The notes under the pieces are model-generated. The model saw only the letters and a list, made by a program, of their open reading frames with translations, was not told the DNA's origin and searched no databases. Below, one piece after another: positions 24,622-33,206 of a stretch of 35,932 nucleotides of DNA. The DNA is from Thermodesulfovibrionales bacterium. GTDB taxonomy: Bacteria > Nitrospirota > Thermodesulfovibrionia > Thermodesulfovibrionales > SM23-35. The first letter of the stretch is position 1; every line of letters begins with the position of its first letter. The position numbers and the translations under genes were made by a program. Location of the stretch: contig JASEEX010000020.1 in the NCBI GenBank assembly GCA_030019415.1, positions 1-35,932 of the forward strand, read 5' to 3'.

Positions 24622-24703
24622 TTCTCCCTCTTAAATTTAAAGTTAAGAGTTATGAGTTAAAAGTTATAAAGCCAAAAACTTTTCACTTTCAACTTTTAAC
24701 TTT
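24622..24703. repeat. AAAGTTA-type repeat gap between infA and rpmJ
   Basis: The right-hand gap has AAATTTAAAGTTAAGAGTTA and AAAAGTTATAAAG. It then reads back as CTTTTCACTTTCAACTTTTAAC. It is an inverted array of the same words as in carA and carB. No gene. Confidence 0.75.
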
Positions 24704-24922
24704 TTATTTTGCTCTATAAGTTATTCTACCCTTCGTAAGATCGTATAGCGAAAGCTCCACTGTAACCTTATCACCCGGCAAAATCTTTATAAAGTGCATC
24801 CTCATCTTCCCTGATACATAGGCGAGTATAACTTGGCCATTTTCAAGCTCCACCTTGAACATTGCATTCGGCAGGGTCTCTATAACCGTGCCCTGAACCT
24901 CTATAATTTCCTCTTTTGGCAT
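24704..24922 (-). CDS. infA: Translation initiation factor IF-1
   Basis: IF-1 binds the 30S A site during initiation. The 72-residue protein reads [20 protein letters not shown] and [20 protein letters not shown], the single OB fold of the family. It has standard length and sits between map and rpmJ. Confidence 0.98.
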   Translation of the reverse strand: MPKEEIIEVQGTVIETLPNAMFKVELENGQVILAYVSGKMRMHFIKILPGDKVTVELSLYDLTKGRITYRAK

Positions 24923-24943
24923 TAACTTGAAATTATAATTTTT

Positions 24944-25693
24944 TCATTCGCTTTTAGTCAAGATTTTAGGTCCATCTGATGTAACAAGCACAGTATGCTC
25001 AAAGTGGGCTGATGGTTTACCATCAACTGTAACCGCTGTCCATCCATCAGTGAGAATAAAGACCTCATATCCCCCCGCATTGACCATGGGCTCTATCGCC
25101 AGGGTCATGCCTTCCCTGAGCCTTGGGCCACGCCCCGGGGAACCAAAATTAGGAATCTGAGGCTCTTCATGTAATTTCCTGCCTATGCCATGGCCTACAA
25201 ATGCCCTTACTACAGAAAACCCATTTGACTCAACATGTCTTTGAATAGAATGTGAGATATCGGATACTCTATTGCCTATCCTTGCATTCTCAATCCCTAT
25301 GTAAAGGGATTCTTCTGTTACCCTAAGTAACCTTTCTACATCTGGGTGTATTTTCCCCACAGGAAATGTATAAGCGGCATCTCCGTAAAAACCATCGCTA
25401 TAAACACCAAGGTCAACACTCAGAATATCTCCCTCCTTTAAAACCCTCTTCGATGGTATACCGTGAATAACCTCATTATTCATGGATGTGCATATGCTTG
25501 CAGGGTATCCCCTGTACCCCTTAAATGCTGGTACCCCTCCCTGTGCCCTAATATAGGCATCGGCAAAACTCTCGATCTCTTCCGTTGTGATGCCAGGTCT
25601 CACCATACCTCTTATAGCATCAAGTGTACTGGCAACGATATGGCATGACTTAGCTATCCTTTCTATCTCTTCCGGAGACTTTAAGATAATCAT
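24944..25693 (-). CDS. map: Methionine aminopeptidase type I
   Basis: It removes the initiator methionine from new proteins. The 249-residue enzyme has the metal ligands in DLGVYSDGFYGDAAYTF (two Asp), in GHGIGRKLHEEPQIPN (His), in LAIEPMVN (Glu) and in SAHFEHTVLV (Glu). It belongs to the short type I class without an N-terminal SH3 extension. It follows secY by 43 bases with a small TTTTGAATTT repeat between. adk, which is usually found between secY and map, is absent here. Confidence 0.97.
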   Translation of the reverse strand: MIILKSPEEIERIAKSCHIVASTLDAIRGMVRPGITTEEIESFADAYIRAQGGVPAFKGYRGYPASICTSMNNEVIHGIPSKRVLKEGDILSVDLGVYSDGFYGDAAYTFPVGKIHPDVERLLRVTEESLYIGIENARIGNRVSDISHSIQRHVESNGFSVVRAFVGHGIGRKLHEEPQIPNFGSPGRGPRLREGMTLAIEPMVNAGGYEVFILTDGWTAVTVDGKPSAHFEHTVLVTSDGPKILTKSE

Positions 25694-25736
25694 ACTTCTG
25701 AAAATTTATCATTTTGAATTTTGAATTCTCAAAACC

Positions 25737-27044
25737 CTATCCTCTCCTGCCTCTTATCCTGCCCTTTTTTAGGAAGCCCTCGTATGAACGTGTAATCAGG
25801 TGCGTCTCTATCTGGGAAACGGTGTCGAGGGCAACTCCGACTGTAATCAGAAGAGATGTGCCTCCAAAATAAAAAGGAAGATTAAATCTTCCTATCAGTA
25901 TCTCTGGGATAATGCATACAATTGCTAGATATAAACCGCCCACAAACGTCAGTCTCGAAAGCACCCTGTAGATATACTCAGAGGTCTTCTGGCCGGGTCT
26001 TATACCTGGTATATAACCACCGTACTTCTTGAGATTATCTGCAATATCAACAGGGTTAAATATAATAGCAGTATAAAAATAGGCAAAGAAAAAGATCATC
26101 CCGACATAAAGTGTGGTATAAAGTACTGTCCCGGGAGAAAGCTGTCTTGCTATTGCCTGTACCCATGGTATTGCTATAAAACCTGCTACCGTTGCGGGGA
26201 ACATAATAATGGAGGATGCAAATATTGGAGGAATAACTCCAGCGGTATTTACCTTTAGTGGCAGGTGCGTGGATTGACCACCATACACCTTGCGCCCCAC
26301 AACTCTCTTTGCATACTGTACAGGGATCTTCCTCTGTCCTCTCTCCATATAGATTATCGCACCGACAACAGCCACCATCATCACAATAAGTACGATGATG
26401 AATAATATAGATAGCTCCCTTGCCTGTGTTAGCCTGATTGTACTTATTACAGCATTAGGAAAACGTGCAACAATTCCGGCAAATATTATGAGGGATATAC
26501 CGTTACCTATACCTCTCTCGGTGATCTGTTCTCCAAGCCACATTAAAAAGACCGTCCCTGATGTAAGTGTAATCATCGTCAGCAGCCTGAATGACCAGCC
26601 GGGGTTTTGCACAAATGCACCTCCTGCCATACCCTCCAGGCCTGCTGCAATGCCGAAAGACTGAATGGCACTGATAATAACCGTCCCATATCTTGTATAT
26701 CTTACGATCTTTTTTCTGCCTGCCTCTCCCTCCTTTGCAAGCTTACCTATAGCCGGAATTACTACTGTAAGAAGCTGAAGGATAATAGATGCACTTATAT
26801 AAGGCATTATGCCGAGGGCAAAGATAGTGACCCTCGATAAAGCCCCACCTGAAAACATATCAAAAAAGCCCATGAGGGCCCCACCCTTCTCAGCGAGAAA
26901 CTTGCTCAGTTCCTCCCCGTTAATTCCAGGGGTAGGGATATGGGCGCCAATCCTGTATACAGCGAGTAGGGCGAGGGTAAAAAGAATTCTGCTTTTAAGC
27001 TCTGGTATCTTAAATATATTCTGGAAGCTCGAGAGAATTCCCAA
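25737..27044 (-). CDS. secY: Protein translocase subunit SecY
   Basis: SecY forms the protein-conducting channel in the inner membrane. The 435-residue protein has about ten hydrophobic segments. It begins MGILSSFQNIFKIPELKSRIL and includes the typical RIGAHIPTPGIN and LGIMPYISASIILQLLTVV motifs of transmembrane 1-2, the MLWLGEQITERGIGNG loop region and the ISRPGKTS-like IRPGQKTSEYI cytoplasmic loop. Its ATG is one base after the rplO stop, indicating coupling. Confidence 0.98.
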   Translation of the reverse strand: MGILSSFQNIFKIPELKSRILFTLALLAVYRIGAHIPTPGINGEELSKFLAEKGGALMGFFDMFSGGALSRVTIFALGIMPYISASIILQLLTVVIPAIGKLAKEGEAGRKKIVRYTRYGTVIISAIQSFGIAAGLEGMAGGAFVQNPGWSFRLLTMITLTSGTVFLMWLGEQITERGIGNGISLIIFAGIVARFPNAVISTIRLTQARELSILFIIVLIVMMVAVVGAIIYMERGQRKIPVQYAKRVVGRKVYGGQSTHLPLKVNTAGVIPPIFASSIIMFPATVAGFIAIPWVQAIARQLSPGTVLYTTLYVGMIFFFAYFYTAIIFNPVDIADNLKKYGGYIPGIRPGQKTSEYIYRVLSRLTFVGGLYLAIVCIIPEILIGRFNLPFYFGGTSLLITVGVALDTVSQIETHLITRSYEGFLKKGRIRGRRG

Positions 27045-27045
27045 C

Positions 27046-27486
27046 CTACACTACCTCCGCCTTACCACCTGAAGCGGCTATCTTGGCTAAGGCAGAGGCA
27101 CTAAAGGCATTTGCCTTTATCGTAAAGGGTCTGTGAATCTCACCCTCGCCAAGTACCTTGAGGCCATCCTTTAAATCCTTTATGATACCCCTTTCAACAA
27201 GGACCTCGGGTGTTATAATATCTAACCCCTCTAACCTACTAACATCTTTTAGATTTATGATTGCGTACTCTATCCTAAAACGGTTTTTAAACCCCCTCTT
27301 AGGAAGTCTCCTCTGCAGAGGCATCTGCCCGCCCTCAAAGCCTGGCCCTTTTGTGCCCCCGGAACGAGCTTTCTGCCCCTTATGGCCCCTGCAAGAAGTT
27401 TTTCCATGTCCCGAGCCTGTACCGCGGCCGACTCTCTTAATCTTTCTTCTCCTTCCTACCGCAGGCTTTAAATCTTCTATCTTCAT
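27046..27486 (-). CDS. rplO: Ribosomal protein uL15
   Basis: L15 is a late-assembly large-subunit protein. The 146-residue protein has the glycine- and basic-rich tail [20 protein letters not shown] near its N-terminus and [15 protein letters not shown]. Its start overlaps the rpsE stop by four bases (27483-27486), so there is no room for rpmD, which normally lies here. Confidence 0.97.
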   Translation of the reverse strand: MKIEDLKPAVGRRRKIKRVGRGTGSGHGKTSCRGHKGQKARSGGTKGPGFEGGQMPLQRRLPKRGFKNRFRIEYAIINLKDVSRLEGLDIITPEVLVERGIIKDLKDGLKVLGEGEIHRPFTIKANAFSASALAKIAASGGKAEVV

Positions 27487-27992
27487 AACGCCTTTTGGTG
27501 CTCCTCTTCAAGCTTTCCTCTCAGCTTCATTACAGAATCGGGGTCCTTGAGGATTGAAAGCCCATTCAGCGTTGCCTTCACTGCATTAAAGGGATTATGG
27601 CTGCGGAGGGATTTTGCAACTATATTTTGAACCCCTGCTACCTCCAATACTGCCCTAACAGCACCTCCTGCAATAATCCCAGTGCCCTTCTGTGCCAGGT
27701 TCATAACAATGGTTCCTGAGCCGAATTTTCCTATGACCCTGTGGGGAATTGTCCCGTCTTTTATGGGAAACTTTATTAGGGATTTTTTCGCTTGCTCAAT
27801 CGCCTTTCTTATTGCCTCAGGAACCTCTGAGGCCTTTCCTTTTCCCATGCCAACAGTTCCCTCTCCATCTCCTACAACAACGAGGGCGGTAAAGGAAAAT
27901 CGCCTTCCACCTTTAACAACTTTTGCTACCCTGTTTATGTATACAACCTTATCTTTGAGATTCAATCCCTCTGGGTCAATCCTTGCCACCAT
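27483..27992 (-). CDS. rpsE: Ribosomal protein uS5
   Basis: S5 helps accuracy and 30S head-body contacts. The 169-residue protein has the dsRBD-like start [41 protein letters not shown] and the [19 protein letters not shown] segment. Length is standard. Confidence 0.98.
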   Translation of the reverse strand: MVARIDPEGLNLKDKVVYINRVAKVVKGGRRFSFTALVVVGDGEGTVGMGKGKASEVPEAIRKAIEQAKKSLIKFPIKDGTIPHRVIGKFGSGTIVMNLAQKGTGIIAGGAVRAVLEVAGVQNIVAKSLRSHNPFNAVKATLNGLSILKDPDSVMKLRGKLEEEHQKAL

Positions 27993-28061
27993 ACCCCCTT
28001 CAAAAGTTATAAGTTATAAGTTGTTAGTAATTAAAAACTGAAAACTAAAAACTGACAACTA
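27993..28061. repeat. Simple-repeat gap between rplR and rpsE
   Basis: GTTATAAGTTATAAGTTG is followed by AAAACTGAAAACTAAAAACT. It lies in a gap where these two genes are normally a few bases apart. No gene. Confidence 0.6.
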
Positions 28062-28424
28062 TTAAAATTCCAATCCCGCTTCCCTGGTTGCCTCTGCCAG
28101 TGCCTTAATTCTGCCATGATAAAGATATCCGCCCCTGTCAAAAACAACCTTCTTTATGCCTTTCTCTAAGGCCCTTTTTGCTATGAGCTCACCGACCTGC
28201 TTTGCTGTCTCGATATTACCTTTATGGGATTTCTTATCTTTAAATTCCTTATCGAGACTCGATGCAAAGACAACAGTATGTCCCTTGAGGTCATCTATAA
28301 TCTGGGCGTACATGTGATTCAGGCTCCGATAAACAGAAAGTCTTAACCTTTCGGGCGTCCCGAGGACCTTCTTCCTTACCCTTTTATGGCGTCTTTCTCT
28401 GCCCTCTTTTTGGCCCTTTGCCAA
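28062..28424 (-). CDS. rplR: Ribosomal protein uL18
   Basis: L18 carries 5S rRNA in the central protuberance. The protein reads [20 protein letters not shown] near the start and [20 protein letters not shown] near the end, as in the family. I chose the TTG at 28424 (MAKGQKEG...), since GGAGGG lies just upstream. A GTG at 28436 would place that ribosome binding site inside the coding sequence. It is 120 residues with this start. Confidence 0.95.
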   Translation of the reverse strand: MAKGQKEGRERRHKRVRKKVLGTPERLRLSVYRSLNHMYAQIIDDLKGHTVVFASSLDKEFKDKKSHKGNIETAKQVGELIAKRALEKGIKKVVFDRGGYLYHGRIKALAEATREAGLEF

Positions 28425-28436
28425 AAGACCCTCCAC

Positions 28437-28485
28437 AATTTAGTTATCAGTTATTAGTCTTTAGTTTTTAGTTCAAAACTATTAA
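28437..28485. repeat. Simple-repeat gap between rplF and rplR
   Basis: The gap reads TTAGTTATCAGTTATTAGTC and continues with TTTTTAGTTC and AACTATTAACTA. It is a mix of short words of the AAAGTTA style. No gene. Confidence 0.55.
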
Positions 28486-29028
28486 CTATTTTTTACCCGT
28501 TTTACCGGCTTTCAATTTGAGGTGTTCGCCTGAATACCTGATACCCTTACCTTTATAAGAATCAGGCGGTCTGAGGGCCCTGAGATTTTCAGCCACCTGT
28601 CCGAGTTGATGTTTGTCAATTCCCGTGAGGGTGACTGTAGTCTGTTTTGAATCAACAGACGCCTTGATACCCTCTGGCAATTGAAACTCAATGGGATGAG
28701 AATAACCGAGGGTCAATATAAGCTTGTTACCCATCACCTGGGCCTTATAACCAACACCAACTATCTCAAGGACTTTCTGGTAACCCTGTGAGACCCCTAT
28801 TACCATATTAGAGATGCTGCTCCTTGTAAGACCATGTAGTGCCCTGTCAGCCCTCGAGTCACCAGTTCTTTCAACCACTATTTTGCCATCATTTACTGAA
28901 GCCTTAATCTTATCCGGACAACTCCAGCTAAGTTCGCCTTTTGGCCCCTTTATCTTTATTGTCCTTTCATCTATTGATACATCAACACCTTCGGGTATCT
29001 CAATGGGCTTTTTACCTATCCTTGACAC
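28486..29028 (-). CDS. rplF: Ribosomal protein uL6
   Basis: L6 lies near the factor-binding site of the large subunit. The 180-residue protein begins MSRIGKKPIEIPEGVDVSID. It has the VGVGYKAQVMGNKL segment and the signature PPDSYKGKGIRYSGE near the C-terminus. Length is standard. Confidence 0.98.
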   Translation of the reverse strand: MSRIGKKPIEIPEGVDVSIDERTIKIKGPKGELSWSCPDKIKASVNDGKIVVERTGDSRADRALHGLTRSSISNMVIGVSQGYQKVLEIVGVGYKAQVMGNKLILTLGYSHPIEFQLPEGIKASVDSKQTTVTLTGIDKHQLGQVAENLRALRPPDSYKGKGIRYSGEHLKLKAGKTGKK

Positions 29029-29118
29029 TCTGTTCTCCTCGTGAAAAAGGTGTCAGTGTCAGTTTTTAGTGTCAGTAACTGACACTGTTCACTGTCACCA
29101 TTCACTCTTAGTTTACTT
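29029..29118. repeat. GTGTCAGT-type repeat gap between rpsH and rplF
   Basis: Words GTGTCAGTGTCAGT and GTGTCAGTAACTGACACTG form perfect small palindromes (AGTGTCAGTAACTGACACT). No gene. The gap is about 90 bases, where a few would be normal. Confidence 0.65.
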
Positions 29119-29511
29119 TTACCAAACATAACAGATGACTTCTCCTCCCACACCCTCACGACGACAGGCCTTATCACTCAACACCCCTTTCGGGGTTGTC
29201 AGAATTGCAATCCCGACCCCCCCAATTACCTTCGGGATGTCCTTCCTGCCAACATAGACCCTCCTGCCCGGCTTGCTGATTCTCTTCAAGCCAGTGATAA
29301 GACTCTTATCCTCCACGTATCTCGGGATTATCCTCAGAATACCTTGCCTTTTATCCTTCAAAATTTTGTATGACTTTATAAACCCTTCCTCCTTCAATAT
29401 CTTCGCTACCTCTACCTTCATTCTGGAGGCAGGAATATCAACCTTCTCTGCCTTTATACGTACTGTGTTTCTTATTCTTGTAAGCATATCTGCAATAGGA
29501 TCGGTTACCAT
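29119..29511 (-). CDS. rpsH: Ribosomal protein uS8
   Basis: S8 binds the central domain of 16S rRNA. The 130-residue protein begins [15 protein letters not shown] and ends with the conserved [28 protein letters not shown], seen here in two parts ([11 protein letters not shown] and [10 protein letters not shown]). Length is standard. Confidence 0.98.
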   Translation of the reverse strand: MVTDPIADMLTRIRNTVRIKAEKVDIPASRMKVEVAKILKEEGFIKSYKILKDKRQGILRIIPRYVEDKSLITGLKRISKPGRRVYVGRKDIPKVIGGVGIAILTTPKGVLSDKACRREGVGGEVICYVW

Positions 29512-29550
29512 TAAAATTCCTCCTTTGATGGACTTAGTCCCTCAAAGCTC

Positions 29551-29736
29551 CTACCAGCTCGATTTTACCACTCCGGGTATCTGCCCTTTGAGGGCAAGAG
29601 CCCTAAAACAGATCCTGCACATCCCGTACTTCCGTAGATAGCCCCTTGGCCTTCCACACAGCTTACACCTGTTGTGAGACCTCACCGGGAACTTTGGTTG
29701 CCTCTTGGCCTTCTCTATCATACAAACCTTAGCCAT
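29551..29736 (-). CDS. rpsN: Ribosomal protein uS14, zinc type (61 residues)
   Basis: Part of the 30S head. The 61-residue protein has the zinc motif [20 protein letters not shown], the short zinc-binding (rpsZ) form of S14, as opposed to the 101-residue form of E. coli. It lies between rplE and rpsH, its usual place. Confidence 0.97.
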   Translation of the reverse strand: MAKVCMIEKAKRQPKFPVRSHNRCKLCGRPRGYLRKYGMCRICFRALALKGQIPGVVKSSW

Positions 29737-29748
29737 TCATAACTCCCG

Positions 29749-30291
29749 TCAACTCCTGAAGGGCATTCCTAAATAATGCAAAAGGGCCTTCCCTTCTTTA
29801 TCCGTCTTTGCAGTAGTACAGATTGTGACATCAAGTCCATGGGCTACCTCGACCTTGTCATAATCTATCTCAGGGAACATAAACTGCTCTTTGAGGCCCA
29901 GAGAATAGTTACCCCTTCCATCAAAGGACCTCCCTGATAACCCCTTGAAATCCCTGATCCTCGGCAGGGCAAGACTTATAAACCTGTCAAGGAATTCGTA
30001 CATCCTATTCCCCCTGAGGGTCACTTTACAGCCTATAGGCATTCCCTTCTTTAGTTTAAAACCGGCGATTGATTTTTTTGCCTTTGTTACAACAGCCCTC
30101 TGGCCCGTTATTAGAGAGAGTTCCTTCTGTACTGCATCGAGGAGTTTTATGTTCTGTATCGCCTCTCCAAGACCGACATTAAGGACAATCTTTTCTAACC
30201 TGGGTACCTCCATTACATTTTTATATGAAAACTCTTTCATCATAGCCGGAATAACCTCTTTTATATATTTCTCCTTGAGTCTCGGTACCAC
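29749..30291 (-). CDS. rplE: Ribosomal protein uL5
   Basis: L5 binds 5S rRNA and P-site tRNA. Residues read [20 protein letters not shown], with [19 protein letters not shown] and FPEIDYDKV later. The family starts at this point, and the GTG at 30291, directly after the rplX stop, gives the expected 180 residues. An ATG at 30315 or 30393 would extend it over rplX with a sequence lacking family similarity. Confidence 0.93.
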   Translation of the reverse strand: MVPRLKEKYIKEVIPAMMKEFSYKNVMEVPRLEKIVLNVGLGEAIQNIKLLDAVQKELSLITGQRAVVTKAKKSIAGFKLKKGMPIGCKVTLRGNRMYEFLDRFISLALPRIRDFKGLSGRSFDGRGNYSLGLKEQFMFPEIDYDKVEVAHGLDVTICTTAKTDKEGKALLHYLGMPFRS

Positions 30292-30611
30292 TACTCGTCT
30301 ATAATCTCCTTGCATTTTTTGCACACCCTTACCTTCTTGCCATCTGATAAGACTGTATTGCCAATCCTTGTTGGTTTTGCACACTTCGGGCATAGAAGCA
30401 TCACACTTGATATATGAAGGGGTGCTTCTTTCTCGATTATACCTCCCTGTGTATATTTTCTGCTCGGTCTCATATGTCTCTTGATTATGTTAACTCTCTC
30501 TATCAGGAGCTTGTCCTCTGATGGGTAAACAAAAAGGACCCTCCCTTTTTTACCTTTTTCCTTGCCAGTAATGACTAATACTGTATCATTTTTCTTAATG
30601 CTTAATCCCAT
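30291..30611 (-). CDS. rplX: Ribosomal protein uL24 with four-cysteine motif
   Basis: L24 is an early assembly protein of the large subunit. The 106-residue protein starts with a KOW-type region [20 protein letters not shown]. It has two CxxC pairs in its second half: LLCPKCAKP and VRVCKKCKE. Such pairs mark a probable zinc-binding form of L24. Confidence 0.96.
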   Translation of the reverse strand: MGLSIKKNDTVLVITGKEKGKKGRVLFVYPSEDKLLIERVNIIKRHMRPSRKYTQGGIIEKEAPLHISSVMLLCPKCAKPTRIGNTVLSDGKKVRVCKKCKEIIDE

Positions 30612-30618
30612 AGTGTAC

Positions 30619-30987
30619 CTACAGCACCTCCGGAGCTAAAGAGATTATTTTTGTAAACTCCTTCCACCTGAGTTCCCTTGCCACAGGGCCAAAGATTCTC
30701 GTCCCAATAGGTTCGCCCTCTGCATTTATAAGAACAACGGCATTCTGGTCAAAACGTATATATGACCCATCAGGCCTTCTATGTTCTTTCTTCGTCCGTA
30801 CCACAACGGCCCTTGTTACCGTTCCCTTTTTGATGTTGCTGTCTGGCAATGCCTCCTTGACGCTGACAACAATGATATCACCAAGCCTCGCGTACTTCTT
30901 ATGGGAGCCTCCAAGAACCTTTATACATTGAACCTTTTTTGCACCTGAATTGTCTGCCACCCCAAGTATGCTCCTCAGCTGAACCAT
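30619..30987 (-). CDS. rplN: Ribosomal protein uL14
   Basis: L14 lies at the subunit interface. The 122-residue protein has [20 protein letters not shown] and [18 protein letters not shown] near the start, as in the family. It has standard length and close spacing to its neighbours. Confidence 0.98.
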   Translation of the reverse strand: MVQLRSILGVADNSGAKKVQCIKVLGGSHKKYARLGDIIVVSVKEALPDSNIKKGTVTRAVVVRTKKEHRRPDGSYIRFDQNAVVLINAEGEPIGTRIFGPVARELRWKEFTKIISLAPEVL

Positions 30988-30989
30988 CT

Positions 30990-31244
30990 TTAACCACCTC
31001 TTGCTGCCCTATCTAAGACTTCAAGCACCACCCACCTCTTTTCCTTGCTGAGAGGCCTTGTCTCTATAATCTTGACACTATCCCCAATACGACACCTGTT
31101 ATCCTCATCATGTGCCTTGAACCTTGCCACCCTCTTTACAGTCTTCTTGTATTTAGGGTGCTGGAAAAGTCTTTTTACAGCCACAACGACGGTCTTATCC
31201 ATCTTGTCGCTAATAACTTCACCTGTATAAATCTTTTTAGACAT
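30990..31244 (-). CDS. rpsQ: Ribosomal protein uS17
   Basis: An early 30S assembly protein with an OB fold. The 84-residue protein reads [20 protein letters not shown], with the basic [18 protein letters not shown] loop and [13 protein letters not shown]. It overlaps rpmC by eight bases. Confidence 0.97.
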   Translation of the reverse strand: MSKKIYTGEVISDKMDKTVVVAVKRLFQHPKYKKTVKRVARFKAHDEDNRCRIGDSVKIIETRPLSKEKRWVVLEVLDRAARGG

Positions 31245-31437
31245 TTTTACTTTTCAACTTTTCACTTTTTATTGTTAAGACCCTTGCAATATCCCTTTTC
31301 ACAGCCCGTATGCGCATCGGATTCTCTATCTCCCCTGTAGCCTGTTGGAACCTTAGATTGAAAAGTTCCCTTCTGAGGTCCTGCTCCTTTTTTATCAACT
31401 CCTCTATTGTCATTGCCCTGAATTCAGATGGTTTCAT
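31237..31437 (-). CDS. rpmC: Ribosomal protein uL29
   Basis: L29 lies near the exit tunnel and the SRP site. The 66-residue protein reads [20 protein letters not shown] and has [20 protein letters not shown] as in the family. The last residues, [10 protein letters not shown], are encoded by AAAAGTGAAAAGTTGAAAAG, a run of the AAAGTTA-type repeat seen elsewhere, and probably replace or extend the native end. Confidence 0.96.
   Translation of the reverse strand: MKPSEFRAMTIEELIKKEQDLRRELFNLRFQQATGEIENPMRIRAVKRDIARVLTIKSEKLKSKNV
31249..31272. repeat. AAAGTTGAAAAG repeat at the rpmC 3' end
   Basis: On the minus strand GTGAAAAGTTGAAAAG encodes the last residues of L29, directly before the rpsQ start. 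It resembles the gap repeats nearby. Confidence 0.55.
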
Positions 31438-31853
31438 AGAACCCCCTCGTCCCTTTTTACAAACTTTGTTGCCACAGGCAATTTATGAGAGGCAAGACGC
31501 AAGGCCTCTTTCGCAACCTCCTCGCTAACACCGGACATCTCGTATAGAATCCTTCCCGGCCTAACAACTGCAACCCAGTATTCAAGTGCCCCTTTACCCT
31601 TTCCCATCCTTGTCTCAGCGGGCTTTCTGGTTATCGGTTTATCAGGAAAGATCCTTATCCATACCTTGCATCCCCTCCTGGCATGGCGTGTAATAGTGAT
31701 TCTTGCTGCCTCGATCTGTCTACTGGAGACCCATCCAGGTTCAAGCGCCTTCAGACCGAACTCACCAAAGGAGACGGTGCAACCTCTATAGGCCTTCCCA
31801 TCCATCCTACCTTTCTGCATCTTTCTGTATTTGACCTTTTTGGGCATCAACAT
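31434..31853 (-). CDS. rplP: Ribosomal protein uL16
   Basis: L16 organises the A-site region of the large subunit. The 139-residue protein starts [16 protein letters not shown]. It has the conserved [20 protein letters not shown] and the [20 protein letters not shown] stretch. Start and length fit the family. The gap of 59 bases to rpsC holds no gene. Confidence 0.98.
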   Translation of the reverse strand: MLMPKKVKYRKMQKGRMDGKAYRGCTVSFGEFGLKALEPGWVSSRQIEAARITITRHARRGCKVWIRIFPDKPITRKPAETRMGKGKGALEYWVAVVRPGRILYEMSGVSEEVAKEALRLASHKLPVATKFVKRDEGVL

Positions 31854-31912
31854 AGCATTACCTGTATTTTACCAGCTTACTTTGATAATTCCGTCCCGGA
31901 TTACGAACCTCA

Positions 31913-32569
31913 CTATTGGGTTTGGGACGAAGGCCCGAAGCTTTCTGGTAGTATATCGCCGTGATAGACCCATACCTTAACTCCTATAACACCATAGGTT
32001 GTCCTTGCCTCTGCAAAGCCGAAGTCAATATCAGCCCTTAATGTATGGAGCGGAACCCTGCCCTCCCTGTACCACTCTGACCGCGCTATCTCGGCCCCGG
32101 CAAGCCTCCCTGAGCATGATATCTTTACTCCGAGGGCACCAAATCTCAAGGCTGAGGTCACGGCCTTCTTCATAGCCCTTCTGAAGGCAATCCTCTTTTC
32201 GAGTTGAAGGGCTATATTTTCCGCAACAAGTTGAGCATCTATTTCTGGTTTCCTTATCTCTTTTATATCTATCGCAATATCTCTACCTGTCATCAGTTGA
32301 AGGTCTTTCCTGAGCCTTTCTACTTCAGCACCCTTTTTGCCGATAATAATTCCGGGTCTTGCAGTATGGATTGCTACTCTCATATTTTGACCTGCCCGTT
32401 CTATCTCTATCTTCGAGACCCCTGCATGGAAGAGTCTGTTTTTGAGCATCTTTCTTATTGTTATGTCTTCGAGAAGTTGTTCGGTATAGTCCTTTTTGAG
32501 ATACCATATCGAATCCCATGTTTTTATTATACCGAGCCGATTTCCTATAGGATGCGTTTTCTGACCCAG
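31913..32569 (-). CDS. rpsC: Ribosomal protein uS3 with CTG start codon
   Basis: S3 forms part of the mRNA entry tunnel. The conserved N-terminus is present only if translation begins at the CTG at 32567-32569. The frame then reads (M)[20 protein letters not shown], which is the normal start of S3 (GQKxHPxGxRLG). The first ATG in frame, at 32449, would remove 40 residues including most of the first conserved block. GGAGG lies 5 bases before the CTG, an ideal distance, and there is no ATG, GTG or TTG between the upstream stop and the GQK codons. With this start the protein has 218 residues, the usual size. The KH domain [18 protein letters not shown] is visible. It follows rplV by nine bases. 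Confidence 0.9.
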   Translation of the reverse strand: MGQKTHPIGNRLGIIKTWDSIWYLKKDYTEQLLEDITIRKMLKNRLFHAGVSKIEIERAGQNMRVAIHTARPGIIIGKKGAEVERLRKDLQLMTGRDIAIDIKEIRKPEIDAQLVAENIALQLEKRIAFRRAMKKAVTSALRFGALGVKISCSGRLAGAEIARSEWYREGRVPLHTLRADIDFGFAEARTTYGVIGVKVWVYHGDILPESFGPSSQTQ

Positions 32570-32578
32570 ATTTACCTC

Positions 32579-32914
32579 CTATTCTTCATCTGACAAAATT
32601 AAAGTTACATGGGAAGTCCTTTTCCTTATAATATTTGCTCTTCCCATTGCCCTCGGTTCGATCCTTTTCATCACAGGTCCCTGATCAACAAAGGCCTTTA
32701 CAATTTTCATGGATTCAGGATTATCAGCCTTTTTCTGTTCTGCATTGGCCATAGCTGACTTAAGAAGCTTTTCTACAAAACTTGCCCCTCTGTATGGCAT
32801 AAAATGTAGAAACAAAAGGGCATCGCCGGCACTTTTGCCCCTTATCAGGTCTATTACCCTTCTTGCCTTCCTTGGTGTTATCCTCGCATACCGTAATATC
32901 GCCTTTGCTTCCAT
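32579..32914 (-). CDS. rplV: Ribosomal protein uL22
   Basis: L22 lines the exit tunnel. The 111-residue protein reads AKAILRYARITPRKARRVID, with the tunnel hairpin tip in PVMKRIEPRAMGRANIIRKR and HVTLIL at the end. Length is standard. Its TAG stop (32579-32581) lies ten bases before the CTG of rpsC. Confidence 0.98.
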   Translation of the reverse strand: MEAKAILRYARITPRKARRVIDLIRGKSAGDALLFLHFMPYRGASFVEKLLKSAMANAEQKKADNPESMKIVKAFVDQGPVMKRIEPRAMGRANIIRKRTSHVTLILSDEE

Positions 32915-32926
32915 GGCAAATTCTTT

Positions 32927-33205
32927 TTATCCCTTTTTAGCCTTTTCTGAGCCGGCATGGCCTCTGAAGGTCCTTGTTGGTGCAAACTCGCCAAGCTTAT
33001 GACCAACCATATTCTCCGTAACATACACGGGTATGAACTTTTTACCATTATGAACAGCAAAGGTATATCCTATAAACTCGGGTACTATTGTAGAATGCCT
33101 GGACCATGTCTTGATGATCTTTTTTTCACCACTCTCCATCATTGACCTGACCTTCTTCATAAGCTTCTCATCCACAAAGGGACCTTTTTTTAAGGATCTC
33201 GCCAA
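32927..33205 (-). CDS. rpsS: Ribosomal protein uS19
   Basis: S19 belongs to the 30S head. The family sequence starts [20 protein letters not shown], so the TTG at 33205 (92 residues) is the right start. A longer frame to 33328 would overlap rplB and adds 41 unrelated residues. GGAG lies eight bases upstream, inside the last codons of rplB. Confidence 0.95.
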   Translation of the reverse strand: MARSLKKGPFVDEKLMKKVRSMMESGEKKIIKTWSRHSTIVPEFIGYTFAVHNGKKFIPVYVTENMVGHKLGEFAPTRTFRGHAGSEKAKKG

Positions 33206-33206
33206 A

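Noticed and set aside
27046-27992. A hidden small rpmD gene
   Set aside because: rpsE and rplO overlap, and no frame with L30 motifs is seen in any gap of the cluster.
30292-30393. A longer rplE start at 30393 or 30315
   Set aside because: The extra residues overlap rplX and have no similarity to L5. The GTG at 30291 gives the family length.
32325-32449. rpsC starting at the ATG at 32449
   Set aside because: It would delete 40 conserved N-terminal residues that are present in frame upstream, and there is no ribosome binding site before it.
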